Assembly (NCBI GenBank): GCA_964415185.1
Contig: CAYPZI010000044.1
Coordinates: forward strand, 1 to 21,585
DNA length: 21,585 nucleotides
Reading direction: 5' to 3'
DNA from: CAYVBJ01 sp964415185
GTDB lineage: Bacteria; Bacteroidota; Rhodothermia; Balneolales; Balneolaceae
Part shown: positions 1-7,792 of the stretch, in pieces
Position numbering within the stretch: position 1 is the stretch's first letter
Layout of the letters: each line of letters begins with the position of its first letter
The notes under the pieces: model-generated
Database searches by the model: none
Told to the model about the DNA's origin: nothing
What the model saw: the letters and a program-made list of their open reading frames with translations, nothing else
Translations under genes and position numbers: made by a program

Positions 1-435
1 AATAGAAGCAACTCCGAGATAAAACTTTGCGGGTTTACAGTTGACATGACACTAGCCGGTTTTAAACACTAAATTGAGATAGGAGCTTCGGCGTTTCATC
101 CCAACTCAACTGTGTCGGGATTTATTCTTCTTTGTTCACCGTGCGAGGCTGTCCAAAAAGATCTATTTGATTTAGTGATGCATTAATTATTTAGGCTTTC
201 TTCGTGAACCTTTGATCCGTCAGTTGACGAACTCGTGGCAATAAAATGCCGGTCTTTACCACGAAGTACAACAAGACGACGCCATCCCAAAGTCCCCAGC
301 CAACGGGGGACGGCACAACTTTAGGAAAAAAAATTCAAATTGAGTATTGTGTCCTGACACAGATATACCCTCTTTTGCCTTTTCAGTTTTGCGTTTTCAC
401 TTTATACCACATGCTGTATATACATTGACAGGTCA
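1..435. other. Left-edge region without a convincing gene
   Basis: No long or family-like reading frame is visible on either strand. The plus-strand frame at 246-428 has a composition unlike a protein and I do not accept it. A 41-codon minus-strand frame at 191-316 is discussed as a finding. Short inverted arms are present: CTTCGTG at 200-206 with CACGAAG at 260-266, TCGTGG at 233-238 with CCACGA at 259-264, and GTCCCC at 292-297 with GGGGAC at 306-311. The CTTCGTG/CACGAAG words resemble degenerate intergenic repeats that I recall from Bacteroidota-like genomes, but I cannot confirm a copy number here. The region lies downstream of the minus-strand gene ending at 436. No clear terminator hairpin with a T-run was found. 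Confidence 0.5.
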
Positions 436-1515
436 TTATTCCGGCGAATAATTAACAGGCACGCGGTCGGCAAGACGCTGCTGGCCCCAGCTTCCGCTAA
501 GTATCATGCTTTTAGGATTGAGAAGGCTGCCATTCGGAAATACAAAAAATATGCCATCTTCATCAGCCGGCTGCATGAAACTTGTTTGCTTGTTAAACGG
601 ATCGTCAGGAGATACGTATACTACCCTTGCAGGCCGTTCCAGTCTGAATCCTTTGATTGCGGGAACATCAAAATGAGATACTCCCCTGATCATTAATTCA
701 TACCGTAGTTCTCCATCGCTTAAAGATTTAATTCTGACTCCATAGCTGCTGTTTAACCTGTAGATTGTGTAACCATCCTTTTTATGATTGAACCTGTACA
801 ATTTTCTGAGAAAATGTTCGAATGATCCTTCGAAAGCAGTTTCTCTGCGGTCTTCCCAGCGCTGCTGAATATCAGGATCAAAAACGGATATCGGTTCAAA
901 ACGTAATCTTCCAAGATATAAAAACCTGTAATCAACCGGTGCCCATTCAAATTCAACAAGCTCCAGTTTAATCTGGTATCCAAGAGCCCTGTTTACAATT
1001 TTGAGTGGAGAAGATGATTTTGCGAAAAGCCTGTTTTTATGATCAGTATCGAATTCGAGCACCCACGGGTTTTCAATGTAGGTATGTTCGGCATATTGTG
1101 AATTGCCAAGTAGCTGTTCTTTAAAAGTTTCAAGATAGCTGCTCCATTCACGATTTGAAGAGCGAACTTCAATGGTCTCTAAAGCTAACGTCTCTTTCTC
1201 AAGTTTTACATCGAAAAAATGAAAACCCTTTTCACCGTTAAGTGTAACATGGTAGCTTTCAATCTTATATCCAACATGACTGAACACAATCTGATAAAAT
1301 CCATTTAGATTTGTACTGAATGAAAATGATCCGTCACCCTTTGATACCATTCCGATTGTTGAGCCGGAGATATAGATATTTACATCATCAAGTGCTTCAC
1401 CTGTTTCGGCATCAGAAACAAATCCGTAAATTTTTTCTCCGGATCTGCTTTGGGAGAGGCATACCGTATGCATCATTGCAAGAATCAGAATAATATGAAG
1501 TAATTTTAGATACAT
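436..1515 (-). CDS. Exported protein with carboxypeptidase-regulatory-like domain
   Basis: The 359-residue product starts with a signal peptide: a hydrophobic stretch over residues 5-20 with likely cleavage around CLSQ. Residues about 28-115 form a carboxypeptidase-D regulatory-like beta-sandwich. Its pattern runs GFVSDAETGEALDDVNIYI, then G-x-V-S-K-G-D-G-S-F-S-F, then FSHVGYK. This is the same module found at the N-terminus of many Bacteroidota outer-membrane proteins. The remaining 240 residues resemble a recurrent Bacteroidota extension with a F-x-E-Q-L-L-G-N-S segment followed by I-E-N-P-W-V-L-E-F. No catalytic motif and no TonB-dependent barrel is visible, so its role is unknown, probably in the envelope or periplasm. 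It lies 90 nt after the A-type carrier gene. The family call is fairly sure; the function is not. Confidence 0.8.
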   Translation of the reverse strand: MYLKLLHIILILAMMHTVCLSQSRSGEKIYGFVSDAETGEALDDVNIYISGSTIGMVSKGDGSFSFSTNLNGFYQIVFSHVGYKIESYHVTLNGEKGFHFFDVKLEKETLALETIEVRSSNREWSSYLETFKEQLLGNSQYAEHTYIENPWVLEFDTDHKNRLFAKSSSPLKIVNRALGYQIKLELVEFEWAPVDYRFLYLGRLRFEPISVFDPDIQQRWEDRRETAFEGSFEHFLRKLYRFNHKKDGYTIYRLNSSYGVRIKSLSDGELRYELMIRGVSHFDVPAIKGFRLERPARVVYVSPDDPFNKQTSFMQPADEDGIFFVFPNGSLLNPKSMILSGSWGQQRLADRVPVNYSPE

Positions 1516-1605
1516 CCGGCAGGAGGTTTTGTACCATAAACACTATTGGCTTATAAAGCGGCTTAACCCGGGTTATTCACCAGAAAAAATTGACTTAAAT
1601 CAGTT

Positions 1606-2052
1606 TTAAACTGCAAACGAAGTGCCGCAACCGCACGATTCACTCGCATTGGGATTGTCGAAAGTGAAACCCCTGGCATCCAACCCATCGGGATAATCGA
1701 TTTTTATCCCCTCGAGATACATGATATGTTTGGGATCAACAACAATTTGTACTCCCTCACTTTCAACAACTTTGTCTTCATCAGTTTTAAAATCAAACCC
1801 CAATTTATAGCTCAGGCCGGAGCACCCACCGCCTTCAACGGCAACCCTGAGAAACAGTTCTTCATCCAGATTTTCATCCTTCTTGATTTTTTTAACTTGC
1901 CTGGCGGCACGATCGGTCAATAAAACCGGGTTTGTAAATTCTTCTGGAGATCCCGATCCGGTTTGTTCATCAGCAGCCGGTTCATCGCTGGTATCATCAT
2001 CAATCAGGGATGCAATTACATCATCCAGGTTTTTATCTTTTTCTAAACTCAT
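1606..2052 (-). CDS. A-type iron-sulfur carrier (IscA/ErpA/HesB family)
   Basis: The 148-residue product carries the HesB/IscA fold over residues about 41-148. The three conserved cysteines are in place: C77 in GGGCSGL, and C140 and C142 in SCGCG, with the usual spacing of just over 60 residues. Such proteins receive Fe-S clusters and pass them to client enzymes. The first 40 residues are a strongly acidic, low-complexity extension (many D, E, S) that the compact bacterial family of about 105-115 residues normally lacks. The gene is 18 nt downstream of the AlbA_2-domain gene. The lipoyl synthase gene, a 4Fe-4S client enzyme, is about 2.5 kb upstream on the same strand. I cannot assign IscA, ErpA or SufA from sequence alone, so no symbol is given. 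Confidence 0.93.
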   Translation of the reverse strand: MSLEKDKNLDDVIASLIDDDTSDEPAADEQTGSGSPEEFTNPVLLTDRAARQVKKIKKDENLDEELFLRVAVEGGGCSGLSYKLGFDFKTDEDKVVESEGVQIVVDPKHIMYLEGIKIDYPDGLDARGFTFDNPNASESCGCGTSFAV

Positions 2053-2070
2053 ATGAATTTAAAACTTCTT

Positions 2071-2748
2071 TTATTTCATGTTTCCTGAAAACGTAAAATA
2101 GTCAACTTCATTACGTGTAAAAAGGCTTAATATTCCTGCACTCACAAGCCGGACCAATATTTTGGAAGCCTGATGAGTGGTTTTATTAATAAGCCTTGCA
2201 AAACTACCAACAGTTATTTCACCATATTCATTTAAATATCGAAAAAGCTGCTGTTCATTTTCACCATATTGAAAAGTAATTTCCATATCGGAATGCTGAT
2301 GTTTTAAAATTTCAACACGTTCGTCACTCGCGAGCACACTTTCATGGCCAATTCTCACATATACTTTGCGCTTCACCTTATCTTTTACGTAGACGGGTTT
2401 TTTCAAAACTTCAGGAACCGTAACAACAATGACATCTTTATCGACAAGATGCACGAGTTCAATTTTCAGTTTTACAGCCGGCACACAGAGTTCTTCGGCA
2501 GCTTTTCTGAGCAGAAACTCTTCTTCAAAGTATGAGTGAATGCCCAGGATATTTTTATTATCATCAACCCCAATCAGCAGTGTTCCTCCCTTTGTATTGG
2601 CGAATGCGTTAATTTCGCGTGCAATTTTTTGAGGTGAGGGTGTTTTTTGCTTGAATTCGAGGTACAGGCTTTCACCGGTTTGAATCAGGTTTTTCAAGTC
2701 CCGGGGGTGCATGGATGAAATCAGAATTTCGCCGTGTGCAGAATACAT
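2071..2748 (-). CDS. AlbA_2 (Schlafen-like) domain protein with C-terminal winged helix
   Basis: Residues about 20-140 match the AlbA_2 pattern: E-S-L-Y-L-E-F-K-Q-K, then EINAFANTKGGTLLIGVDDN, then VYVRIGHES. The C-terminal 60 residues look like a winged helix-turn-helix (EITVGSFARLINKTTHQASK, then LVSAGILSLF). Proteins of this build are annotated as putative transcriptional regulators or ATP-binding proteins; their biochemical activity is poorly defined. The reading frame gives 225 residues from the ATG at 2748. The ATG at codon 13 (2712) is equally plausible because the domain begins just after it, and neither start has a good Shine-Dalgarno. The gene sits 56 nt after gpsA and 18 nt before the Fe-S carrier gene, so it is probably co-transcribed with the carrier. 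Confidence 0.8.
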   Translation of the reverse strand: MYSAHGEILISSMHPRDLKNLIQTGESLYLEFKQKTPSPQKIAREINAFANTKGGTLLIGVDDNKNILGIHSYFEEEFLLRKAAEELCVPAVKLKIELVHLVDKDVIVVTVPEVLKKPVYVKDKVKRKVYVRIGHESVLASDERVEILKHQHSDMEITFQYGENEQQLFRYLNEYGEITVGSFARLINKTTHQASKILVRLVSAGILSLFTRNEVDYFTFSGNMK

Positions 2749-2804
2749 GATGTAACTTTTATGATGATGAAGTTTTCGTATTGAGTATAATGAACCTGGT
2801 GGAA

Positions 2805-3815
2805 TTAAATCAAGACTTCTTCTTTGGGGTTCCGGGTCATGAGTTTATAAAGTGCATCTTTGGGATTGACACCTTCGAAAAGAACACTTCTCACAGCTTC
2901 GGTTATCGGCATTTCGACTTTGTTTTTTCTTGCCCATTCGGAGACTGACATGGTAGTTTTAATGCCTTCTGCAATCATATTCATGCCGCTCGTTATGTCA
3001 TCAAGATTTTCTCCTTTTCCGATTCTATATCCCACATAACGGTTCCGGCTGTGTTTGCTTGTGCAGGTTACAATTAAATCTCCCATGCCGGTCAGCCCCG
3101 AAAATGTATCCCGGGAAGCACCCATATGGGTTCCCATTCTTTTCATTTCATGCAATCCGCGGGTAATGAGTGCGGCTTTGGCGTTATCGCCCAATTCGGC
3201 GCCATCAACAACACCGGCCGCAATTGCCATAACATTTTTAACGGCACCGCCAATTTCAACACCAAGGATATCATTATTGGTGTAAACCCGAAGCATAGGT
3301 GTCATAAATGTTTTTTGTATGATACCGGCCACTCTTTTAGAATAAGCTGCCGCCACTACTGTTGTTGGCTTGAAAGTGCCTACTTCTTCGGCATGGCTGG
3401 GCCCGGACAAGACTCCGACCTGATCTTCTAAAACCCGGTTTTCAAGAACCTGAACCAGAATCTGGCTTGGAGTCATGAACGTATCTTTTTCAATTCCCTT
3501 GGCAATGCTGACAATCACACAATTTTTATTCAAATCATTTTTCACATGCTCGGCCAGTTCCCTGATGGCATGTGACGGCGTTGCAAAAAGTGCCAAATCG
3601 CACCGTGATACAGCTTTGTTAAGGTTCTCTTCAGCACGTATGTTTTCAGGCAGGGTTACCTCGGTAAGGTAAGCCGGATTTTTATGGTTTTTATTTATCT
3701 CGTGCACGATTTCTGTCTCGCGAGCCCATAGCTTCACTTTAAATCCGGCATGTCCGAGCACAACCGAAAGGGCAGTTCCAAAACTGCCTGCACCTATGAT
3801 ACTGACATTTTTCAC
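2805..3815 (-). CDS. gpsA: NAD(P)-dependent glycerol-3-phosphate dehydrogenase
   Basis: GpsA reduces dihydroxyacetone phosphate to sn-glycerol-3-phosphate, the backbone of phospholipids. The 336-residue length is typical. The Rossmann motif GAGSFGTAL sits at residues 8-16. The substrate-binding SGPSHAEEV and the segment GGAVKNVMAIAAG, which contains the conserved catalytic lysine K193, are followed by SGLTGMGDLIVTCTS. All are diagnostic. Translation starts at a GTG (3813-3815) that overlaps the TGA stop of plsY by four bases (GTGA). This start places the Rossmann glycine motif at the correct distance from the N-terminus. The product of this enzyme is the substrate of the PlsY enzyme encoded just upstream, so the pair forms a compact phospholipid-initiation unit, probably with translational coupling. 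Confidence 0.97.
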   Translation of the reverse strand: MKNVSIIGAGSFGTALSVVLGHAGFKVKLWARETEIVHEINKNHKNPAYLTEVTLPENIRAEENLNKAVSRCDLALFATPSHAIRELAEHVKNDLNKNCVIVSIAKGIEKDTFMTPSQILVQVLENRVLEDQVGVLSGPSHAEEVGTFKPTTVVAAAYSKRVAGIIQKTFMTPMLRVYTNNDILGVEIGGAVKNVMAIAAGVVDGAELGDNAKAALITRGLHEMKRMGTHMGASRDTFSGLTGMGDLIVTCTSKHSRNRYVGYRIGKGENLDDITSGMNMIAEGIKTTMSVSEWARKNKVEMPITEAVRSVLFEGVNPKDALYKLMTRNPKEEVLI

Positions 3816-4495
3816 TTTTTATTCAGCCTTCCTTCCGATGGCTTAAATGATTCAATCTTGTTTTCCGTTCCCTGAAACAGCCGTTTGATATTGCCTTTGT
3901 GTTTAATGATGATACCCAGGCCAAGCAAACTGCTGAAAATAATGACACTGCCATCGATATCCCATCCGAACACATATCTCAAAACCAATTGTGAAAGCGG
4001 ATAAACAACAGCAGCCGTAATAGAGCCAAGCGATATATAATAAGTTGAAAAAATGACAATCAGAAATATAGCAACAGTAATGCTGATTGAAATCGGTTCA
4101 ATTCCGTAAAGCATTCCGGCGGCTGTTGCAGCGCCCTTGCCACCCGAAAAATCGGCATAAACAGGAAACATATGGCCAATCACGGCAAATGTACCACAGG
4201 TGATCAGGAGAAATGAGTTAACCTCCCAGTTCGGGTGGATGGATATGGGGCCGGTTCCGATTTCGTAGGCAAGCTGGCTGAAAACTGCCGTACAGACAAA
4301 CCCCTTTGCAAAATCGAACAATAGGACAATTGAGCCATATTTCCAGCCCAAAATTCGGAAAGTATTTGTGGCTCCGGCATTACCACTGCCATGATTTCGT
4401 ATGTCGACACCGCTGAATATTTTTCCTACCCAAAGGGAAGTCGGTATGGCCCCGATTAAATAGCATAATAAGAAGACAACGGCCAGTGATAACAT
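3812..4495 (-). CDS. plsY: Acyl-phosphate:glycerol-3-phosphate acyltransferase
   Basis: PlsY is an integral inner-membrane enzyme that transfers an acyl chain from acyl-phosphate to glycerol-3-phosphate, giving lysophosphatidic acid. The 227-residue product has several hydrophobic membrane segments and the three PlsY motifs: IRNHGSGNAGATN near residue 33, FSGGKGAATAAG near residue 116, and HKGNIKRLFQGTENK near the C-terminus. The ATG at 4495 gives the normal N-terminus, with the first membrane helix immediately after it. The gene overlaps gpsA by four bases. A 92-nt gap separates it from lipA upstream, so it may have its own promoter or continue from the lipoate genes. No alternative family fits. 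Confidence 0.96.
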   Translation of the reverse strand: MLSLAVVFLLCYLIGAIPTSLWVGKIFSGVDIRNHGSGNAGATNTFRILGWKYGSIVLLFDFAKGFVCTAVFSQLAYEIGTGPISIHPNWEVNSFLLITCGTFAVIGHMFPVYADFSGGKGAATAAGMLYGIEPISISITVAIFLIVIFSTYYISLGSITAAVVYPLSQLVLRYVFGWDIDGSVIIFSSLLGLGIIIKHKGNIKRLFQGTENKIESFKPSEGRLNKK

Positions 4496-4528
4496 TTGAT
4501 AATTTATCTATAAATAAATGAACCGAAT

Positions 4529-4579
4529 GATAGTAAATGTAAAGGTTCGAGGCGACAGCGAGATGCAACTTTTACTATC
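4529..4579 (-). other. 9-bp inverted repeat in the lipA-plsY spacer
   Basis: GATAGTAAA at 4529-4537 is an exact reverse complement of TTTACTATC at 4571-4579. The inner bases offer a second, partly overlapping pairing (GTAAAAGTT with AACCTTTAC in the minus-strand transcript, one mismatch). The repeat starts just after the lipA stop in the direction of transcription. It could form a stem-loop between lipA and plsY, either a weak terminator or an mRNA-stability element. It lacks a clean T-run on the minus strand, so terminator function is uncertain. Confidence 0.3.
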
Positions 4580-4587
4580 TTTTATTT

Positions 4588-5490
4588 TTAAACGTGTCTC
4601 TCGGCGTGATATGATGAGCGTACCAGTGGGCCGCTTTCAACATGCTCAAGCCCAAGGTTTTCGCCAATCTCTTTGTATTCGGCAAATTGATCGGGATGAA
4701 TCCATTCGACAACAGGATGGTGCATTTTAGTAGGCTGCATATACTGGCCGATAGTGAGAACATCGACTTGATGGTCAACACAATCCTGCATCAGGGTGAT
4801 AACCTCGTTCCGGGTTTCTCCCAGCCCGACCATAATTCCGCTTTTCGTTCTGAGGCTTTGATCCTTGCATTTTTTCAATAATTCAAGTGACCGTTTGTAC
4901 CTGGCTTGCGGCCTTACATTCCGGTAGAGCCTGGGCACGGTTTCAAGATTATGGCTGAGCACATCGGGCGGGGTGTCTATTACATACTGAAGTGCATCCC
5001 ATTCGCCCCGGAAATCCGGGATGAGCGATTCGATGGTAACTCCCTCTATTGTTTCTCTTAAAACTCTGTGACATTCCGCAAAAATGGGAGCTCCGCCGTC
5101 TTTTCGTTCATCACGGTTTACAGATGTAAGAACAACATGCTTCAGGCCCATTTTACTTGCGGCATCGGCTACCCGTCTCGGCTCATCCCAATCCAGGCCC
5201 TGAACCGGACGTCCTGTTTTTACGGCACAAAATGAACATGAGCGCGTGCATACGTCACCGAGAATCATAAAAGTCGCCGTTCCGGCACCCCAGCATTCTC
5301 CCATATTCGGGCAACGGGCTTCCGAACAAACCGTATTCAGGTTATTTTTTCTGAGTGTCTCTGAAACTTCTTTAAATTTTTCTCCGGATGGAAGTTTAAC
5401 CCGCAGCCAGTCGGGCCTGCGCTCTCCAGGTGAAGATTTTTCAATTACATCAAGTTCTTTAATCATATGGGTACGCTCTGTCAAAATCAT
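4588..5490 (-). CDS. lipA: Lipoyl synthase (radical SAM)
   Basis: LipA inserts two sulfur atoms into protein-bound octanoyl groups to make lipoyl cofactors. The 300-residue product has both Fe-S cluster motifs. The auxiliary cluster site is C55-x4-C60-x5-C66 (CSEARCPNMGEC). The radical-SAM site is C81-x3-C85-x2-C88 (CTRSCSFC). The C-terminal RSSYHAE segment contains the serine ligand known in LipA. The chosen ATG overlaps the TGA of lipB by four bases (ATGA), which supports this start; an ATG eight codons later is possible. It follows lpdA and lipB in one run, so substrate preparation (LipB), sulfur insertion (LipA) and a lipoamide enzyme (Lpd) are encoded together. Confidence 0.98.
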   Translation of the reverse strand: MILTERTHMIKELDVIEKSSPGERRPDWLRVKLPSGEKFKEVSETLRKNNLNTVCSEARCPNMGECWGAGTATFMILGDVCTRSCSFCAVKTGRPVQGLDWDEPRRVADAASKMGLKHVVLTSVNRDERKDGGAPIFAECHRVLRETIEGVTIESLIPDFRGEWDALQYVIDTPPDVLSHNLETVPRLYRNVRPQARYKRSLELLKKCKDQSLRTKSGIMVGLGETRNEVITLMQDCVDHQVDVLTIGQYMQPTKMHHPVVEWIHPDQFAEYKEIGENLGLEHVESGPLVRSSYHAERHV

Positions 5491-6230
5491 TGTTCATTTG
5501 ATGCCTGAATATACGAATTTTGTAAAGCTTCTTCAGGCTGTGCATGGGCCCTTTTCAGTTTAGCGGAAAAAACATCTTCAAAATGCCTCATTATTTTCTC
5601 TTTAACGAATTCGGGATCAATGTATTTGCCAAGCAGATCCGCAAGACTTGTTACTTTTTTATTCCTGATGCCACAAGGGACAATATGATCGAAATAGCTC
5701 AGATCCGTATTTACATTCAATGCAAAACCATGCATGGTTACCCATCTTGAGCATTTAATACCCATCGCACAAATCTTTTTATCTCCAACCCAGACGCCTG
5801 TGAGCCCCTCGATTCGTCCGGCAGTTATTCCCAATTCTGCGGTCGTTCTGATTATTACCTCCTCGAGGTATCGAAGGTACTTGTGGATATCGGTAAAGTA
5901 CCGGTCAAGGTCAAGTATCGGGTAACCGACAATCTGTCCGGGACCATGATAAGTAATATCTCCGCCCCGGTCGATTTCAACATACTCCGCATCGATACCG
6001 GCCAGTTCTCCAAGTGATTTTAGCAGGTGGGCCGAATCTCCGCTTTTGCCCAGTGTATACACATGGTGATGCTCTACAAAGAGCAATTTATCTGTAACAC
6101 CCGGTTTATACAATTTACCCTTGCGGGCAGCCAGTTTTTGATCTATAAGTTCTTTTTGAACTTTTTTTTGCAGATCCCATACTTCTCGATAGGATCGATG
6201 CCCAAGATCAAAAACTTCAACAACGTTCAT
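5487..6230 (-). CDS. lipB: Lipoyl(octanoyl) transferase
   Basis: LipB moves the octanoyl group from octanoyl-acyl carrier protein to the lipoyl domains of 2-oxoacid dehydrogenases and the glycine cleavage H protein, giving the substrate for LipA. In the 247-residue product the core motif RGGDITYHGPGQIVGYP begins at residue 88. The catalytic lysine lies in DKKICAMGIK (K152 by comparison with other LipB proteins) and the catalytic cysteine is C186 in IVPCGI. The gene begins two bases after the lpdA stop and overlaps lipA by four bases. The C-terminus (about 30 residues after the fold) is slightly longer than in compact homologues and looks unstructured. Confidence 0.97.
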   Translation of the reverse strand: MNVVEVFDLGHRSYREVWDLQKKVQKELIDQKLAARKGKLYKPGVTDKLLFVEHHHVYTLGKSGDSAHLLKSLGELAGIDAEYVEIDRGGDITYHGPGQIVGYPILDLDRYFTDIHKYLRYLEEVIIRTTAELGITAGRIEGLTGVWVGDKKICAMGIKCSRWVTMHGFALNVNTDLSYFDHIVPCGIRNKKVTSLADLLGKYIDPEFVKEKIMRHFEDVFSAKLKRAHAQPEEALQNSYIQASNEQ

Positions 6231-6232
6231 TA

Positions 6233-7651
6233 TTATTTCTTTGGTTTTGAACCCAGGTGCACGCCCTCACCGTAAGCTTCTGCTGCGGCCTCCATCACGG
6301 ACTCACTCATGGTTGGATGAGGGTGGACAGCGCTTATAATTTCGTGTCCGGTTGTTTCAAGATCTCTGGCTACAACAACTTCAGCAATCAGTTCGGTCAC
6401 ATGAGAGCCGATCATGTGGCAGCCGAGCCATTCGCCGTACTTGGAATCAAATACTACTTTAACAAAACCTTCTTCATGTCCAAGTCCTGCAGCTTTGCCG
6501 CTGGCCGAAAATGGAAATTTACCGACCATAACGTCATAACCTTCCTCTTTCGCCTGCTTTTCGGTCATACCGACAGAAGCAATCTGTGGCTCGCAATAAG
6601 TACACCCCGGGATATTGTCATAGTTTACGGGAATAGCATTTTCTCCGGCAAGTTGTTCAACACAAACAATACCCTCATGCGAAGCCTTATGAGCCAGCCA
6701 AGGAGTACCTATCACATCGCCAATGGCATAAATTCCATCTGCTGTGGTTTTGTAAGTCGATTTATCCACTTTAATGGCGCCTTTTTCAAACTCAACGCCT
6801 GCTTTATCAAGGCCAATATTTTCAACGTTTCCGGTAACTCCGACAGCCAACAATACCTTGTCGACTTCTACTTCTTCCGTTCCTTTTTTGGTTTTGATTG
6901 TAACCTTGGCTCCTTTCCCCTTCTTCTCTACTTTTTCTACTGAACTTTCCGTGTGGATCGTCATGCCTTTTTTCTTGTAAATTTTGGCAAGTTCTTTTCC
7001 AATCTCTTCATCTTCAACAGGCACGACACTGTTTTGCAGCTCTACCAAGGTAACTTCCGTACCTATGGTGTTGTAGAAATAGGCAAATTCCACTCCGATT
7101 GCTCCTGCCCCAACGATAACCAGTTTTTTGGGTTGTTTTTCAAGCTGCATTGCTTTTTCGGAATCGATAATGATCTCACCGTCAATTTTGAGATTTGGCA
7201 ATTCCCTGGGCCTTGCACCGGTGGCAATAATAAAATGCTTCGCTTTAACGGTTTCCTGTTCTTTGCCATTGTCATCATTCACAGCCAGCTCTTTGGCCGA
7301 TTTAAAAACACCGGTACCATTCAGTACTTCAATCTTATTGGCTTTCATCAGGAATTGCACGCCTTTACTCATTTTGTTAGCTACTTTCCTGCTTCTCTTT
7401 ATCATACCTTCAAAATTTGCGGAAAAATCTTTTACGTCCACACCATAGTCGGAAGCATCTGAAATGGACTCAAAAACTTCGGCTGATCGCAGAAGTGCTT
7501 TCGTGGGGATACAACCGATATTCAGGCAGACGCCACCCAGGAATCGTTTTTCTACAACTGCCGTTTTAAATCCCAATTGAGCAGCACGGATAGCTGCCAC
7601 ATAGCCGCCAGGGCCGGTTCCGATTACACATATATCAAATTCTTTAGCCAT
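6233..7651 (-). CDS. lpdA: Dihydrolipoyl dehydrogenase (E3)
   Basis: This FAD enzyme reoxidises dihydrolipoamide on 2-oxoacid dehydrogenase complexes and the glycine cleavage system using NAD+. The 472-residue length is standard. The FAD motif GTGPGGYVAA is at residue 11. The redox-active disulfide is C42/C47 in GGVCLNIGCIPTKALL. The NAD-binding GAGAIGVEFAYF, the second FAD motif YAIGDVIG and the C-terminal HPHPTMSE, with the active-site His445-Glu450 pair by homology, are all present. It is the first gene of the lpdA-lipB-lipA run. About 140 bp of AT-rich DNA precede it and probably contain the promoter, but I could not identify clear promoter elements. Confidence 0.97.
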   Translation of the reverse strand: MAKEFDICVIGTGPGGYVAAIRAAQLGFKTAVVEKRFLGGVCLNIGCIPTKALLRSAEVFESISDASDYGVDVKDFSANFEGMIKRSRKVANKMSKGVQFLMKANKIEVLNGTGVFKSAKELAVNDDNGKEQETVKAKHFIIATGARPRELPNLKIDGEIIIDSEKAMQLEKQPKKLVIVGAGAIGVEFAYFYNTIGTEVTLVELQNSVVPVEDEEIGKELAKIYKKKGMTIHTESSVEKVEKKGKGAKVTIKTKKGTEEVEVDKVLLAVGVTGNVENIGLDKAGVEFEKGAIKVDKSTYKTTADGIYAIGDVIGTPWLAHKASHEGIVCVEQLAGENAIPVNYDNIPGCTYCEPQIASVGMTEKQAKEEGYDVMVGKFPFSASGKAAGLGHEEGFVKVVFDSKYGEWLGCHMIGSHVTELIAEVVVARDLETTGHEIISAVHPHPTMSESVMEAAAEAYGEGVHLGSKPKK

Positions 7652-7792
7652 AATATTTCTTGTGGTTAGTATTATTGATTTCAGGTTTTAAAATAGATCC
7701 GTATAAATACGCAGAAACGAATCTTTTGAAAAATTTCTTATAGACTTTAAATTTAAACATTCTAAAGCAGATTTTTAAATAACGCTTTTATG

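Noticed and set aside
41..51. TTGACATGACA shared between the left edge and the dyad at 8453-8463
   Set aside because: Shared 11-base words are expected by chance many times in a window of this size on both strands.
246..428. Plus-strand 60-codon open frame
   Set aside because: Its composition is not protein-like, it has no family resemblance, and it lies across inverted intergenic words.
1564..1575. 12-bp palindrome TAACCCGGGTTA in the spacer after the Fe-S carrier gene
   Set aside because: A perfect palindrome without a loop cannot fold well as an RNA terminator, no T-run follows, and a single 12-bp palindrome is weak evidence for an operator.
4540..4560. GGTTCGA word resembling a tRNA T-arm
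   Set aside because: No acceptor stem, anticodon arm or correct T-stem pairing surrounds it.
6257..7462. Long plus-strand frames (228 and 169 codons) opposite lpdA
   Set aside because: They are antisense shadows of lpdA. The minus-strand frame has every dihydrolipoyl dehydrogenase motif, while the plus frames have none.
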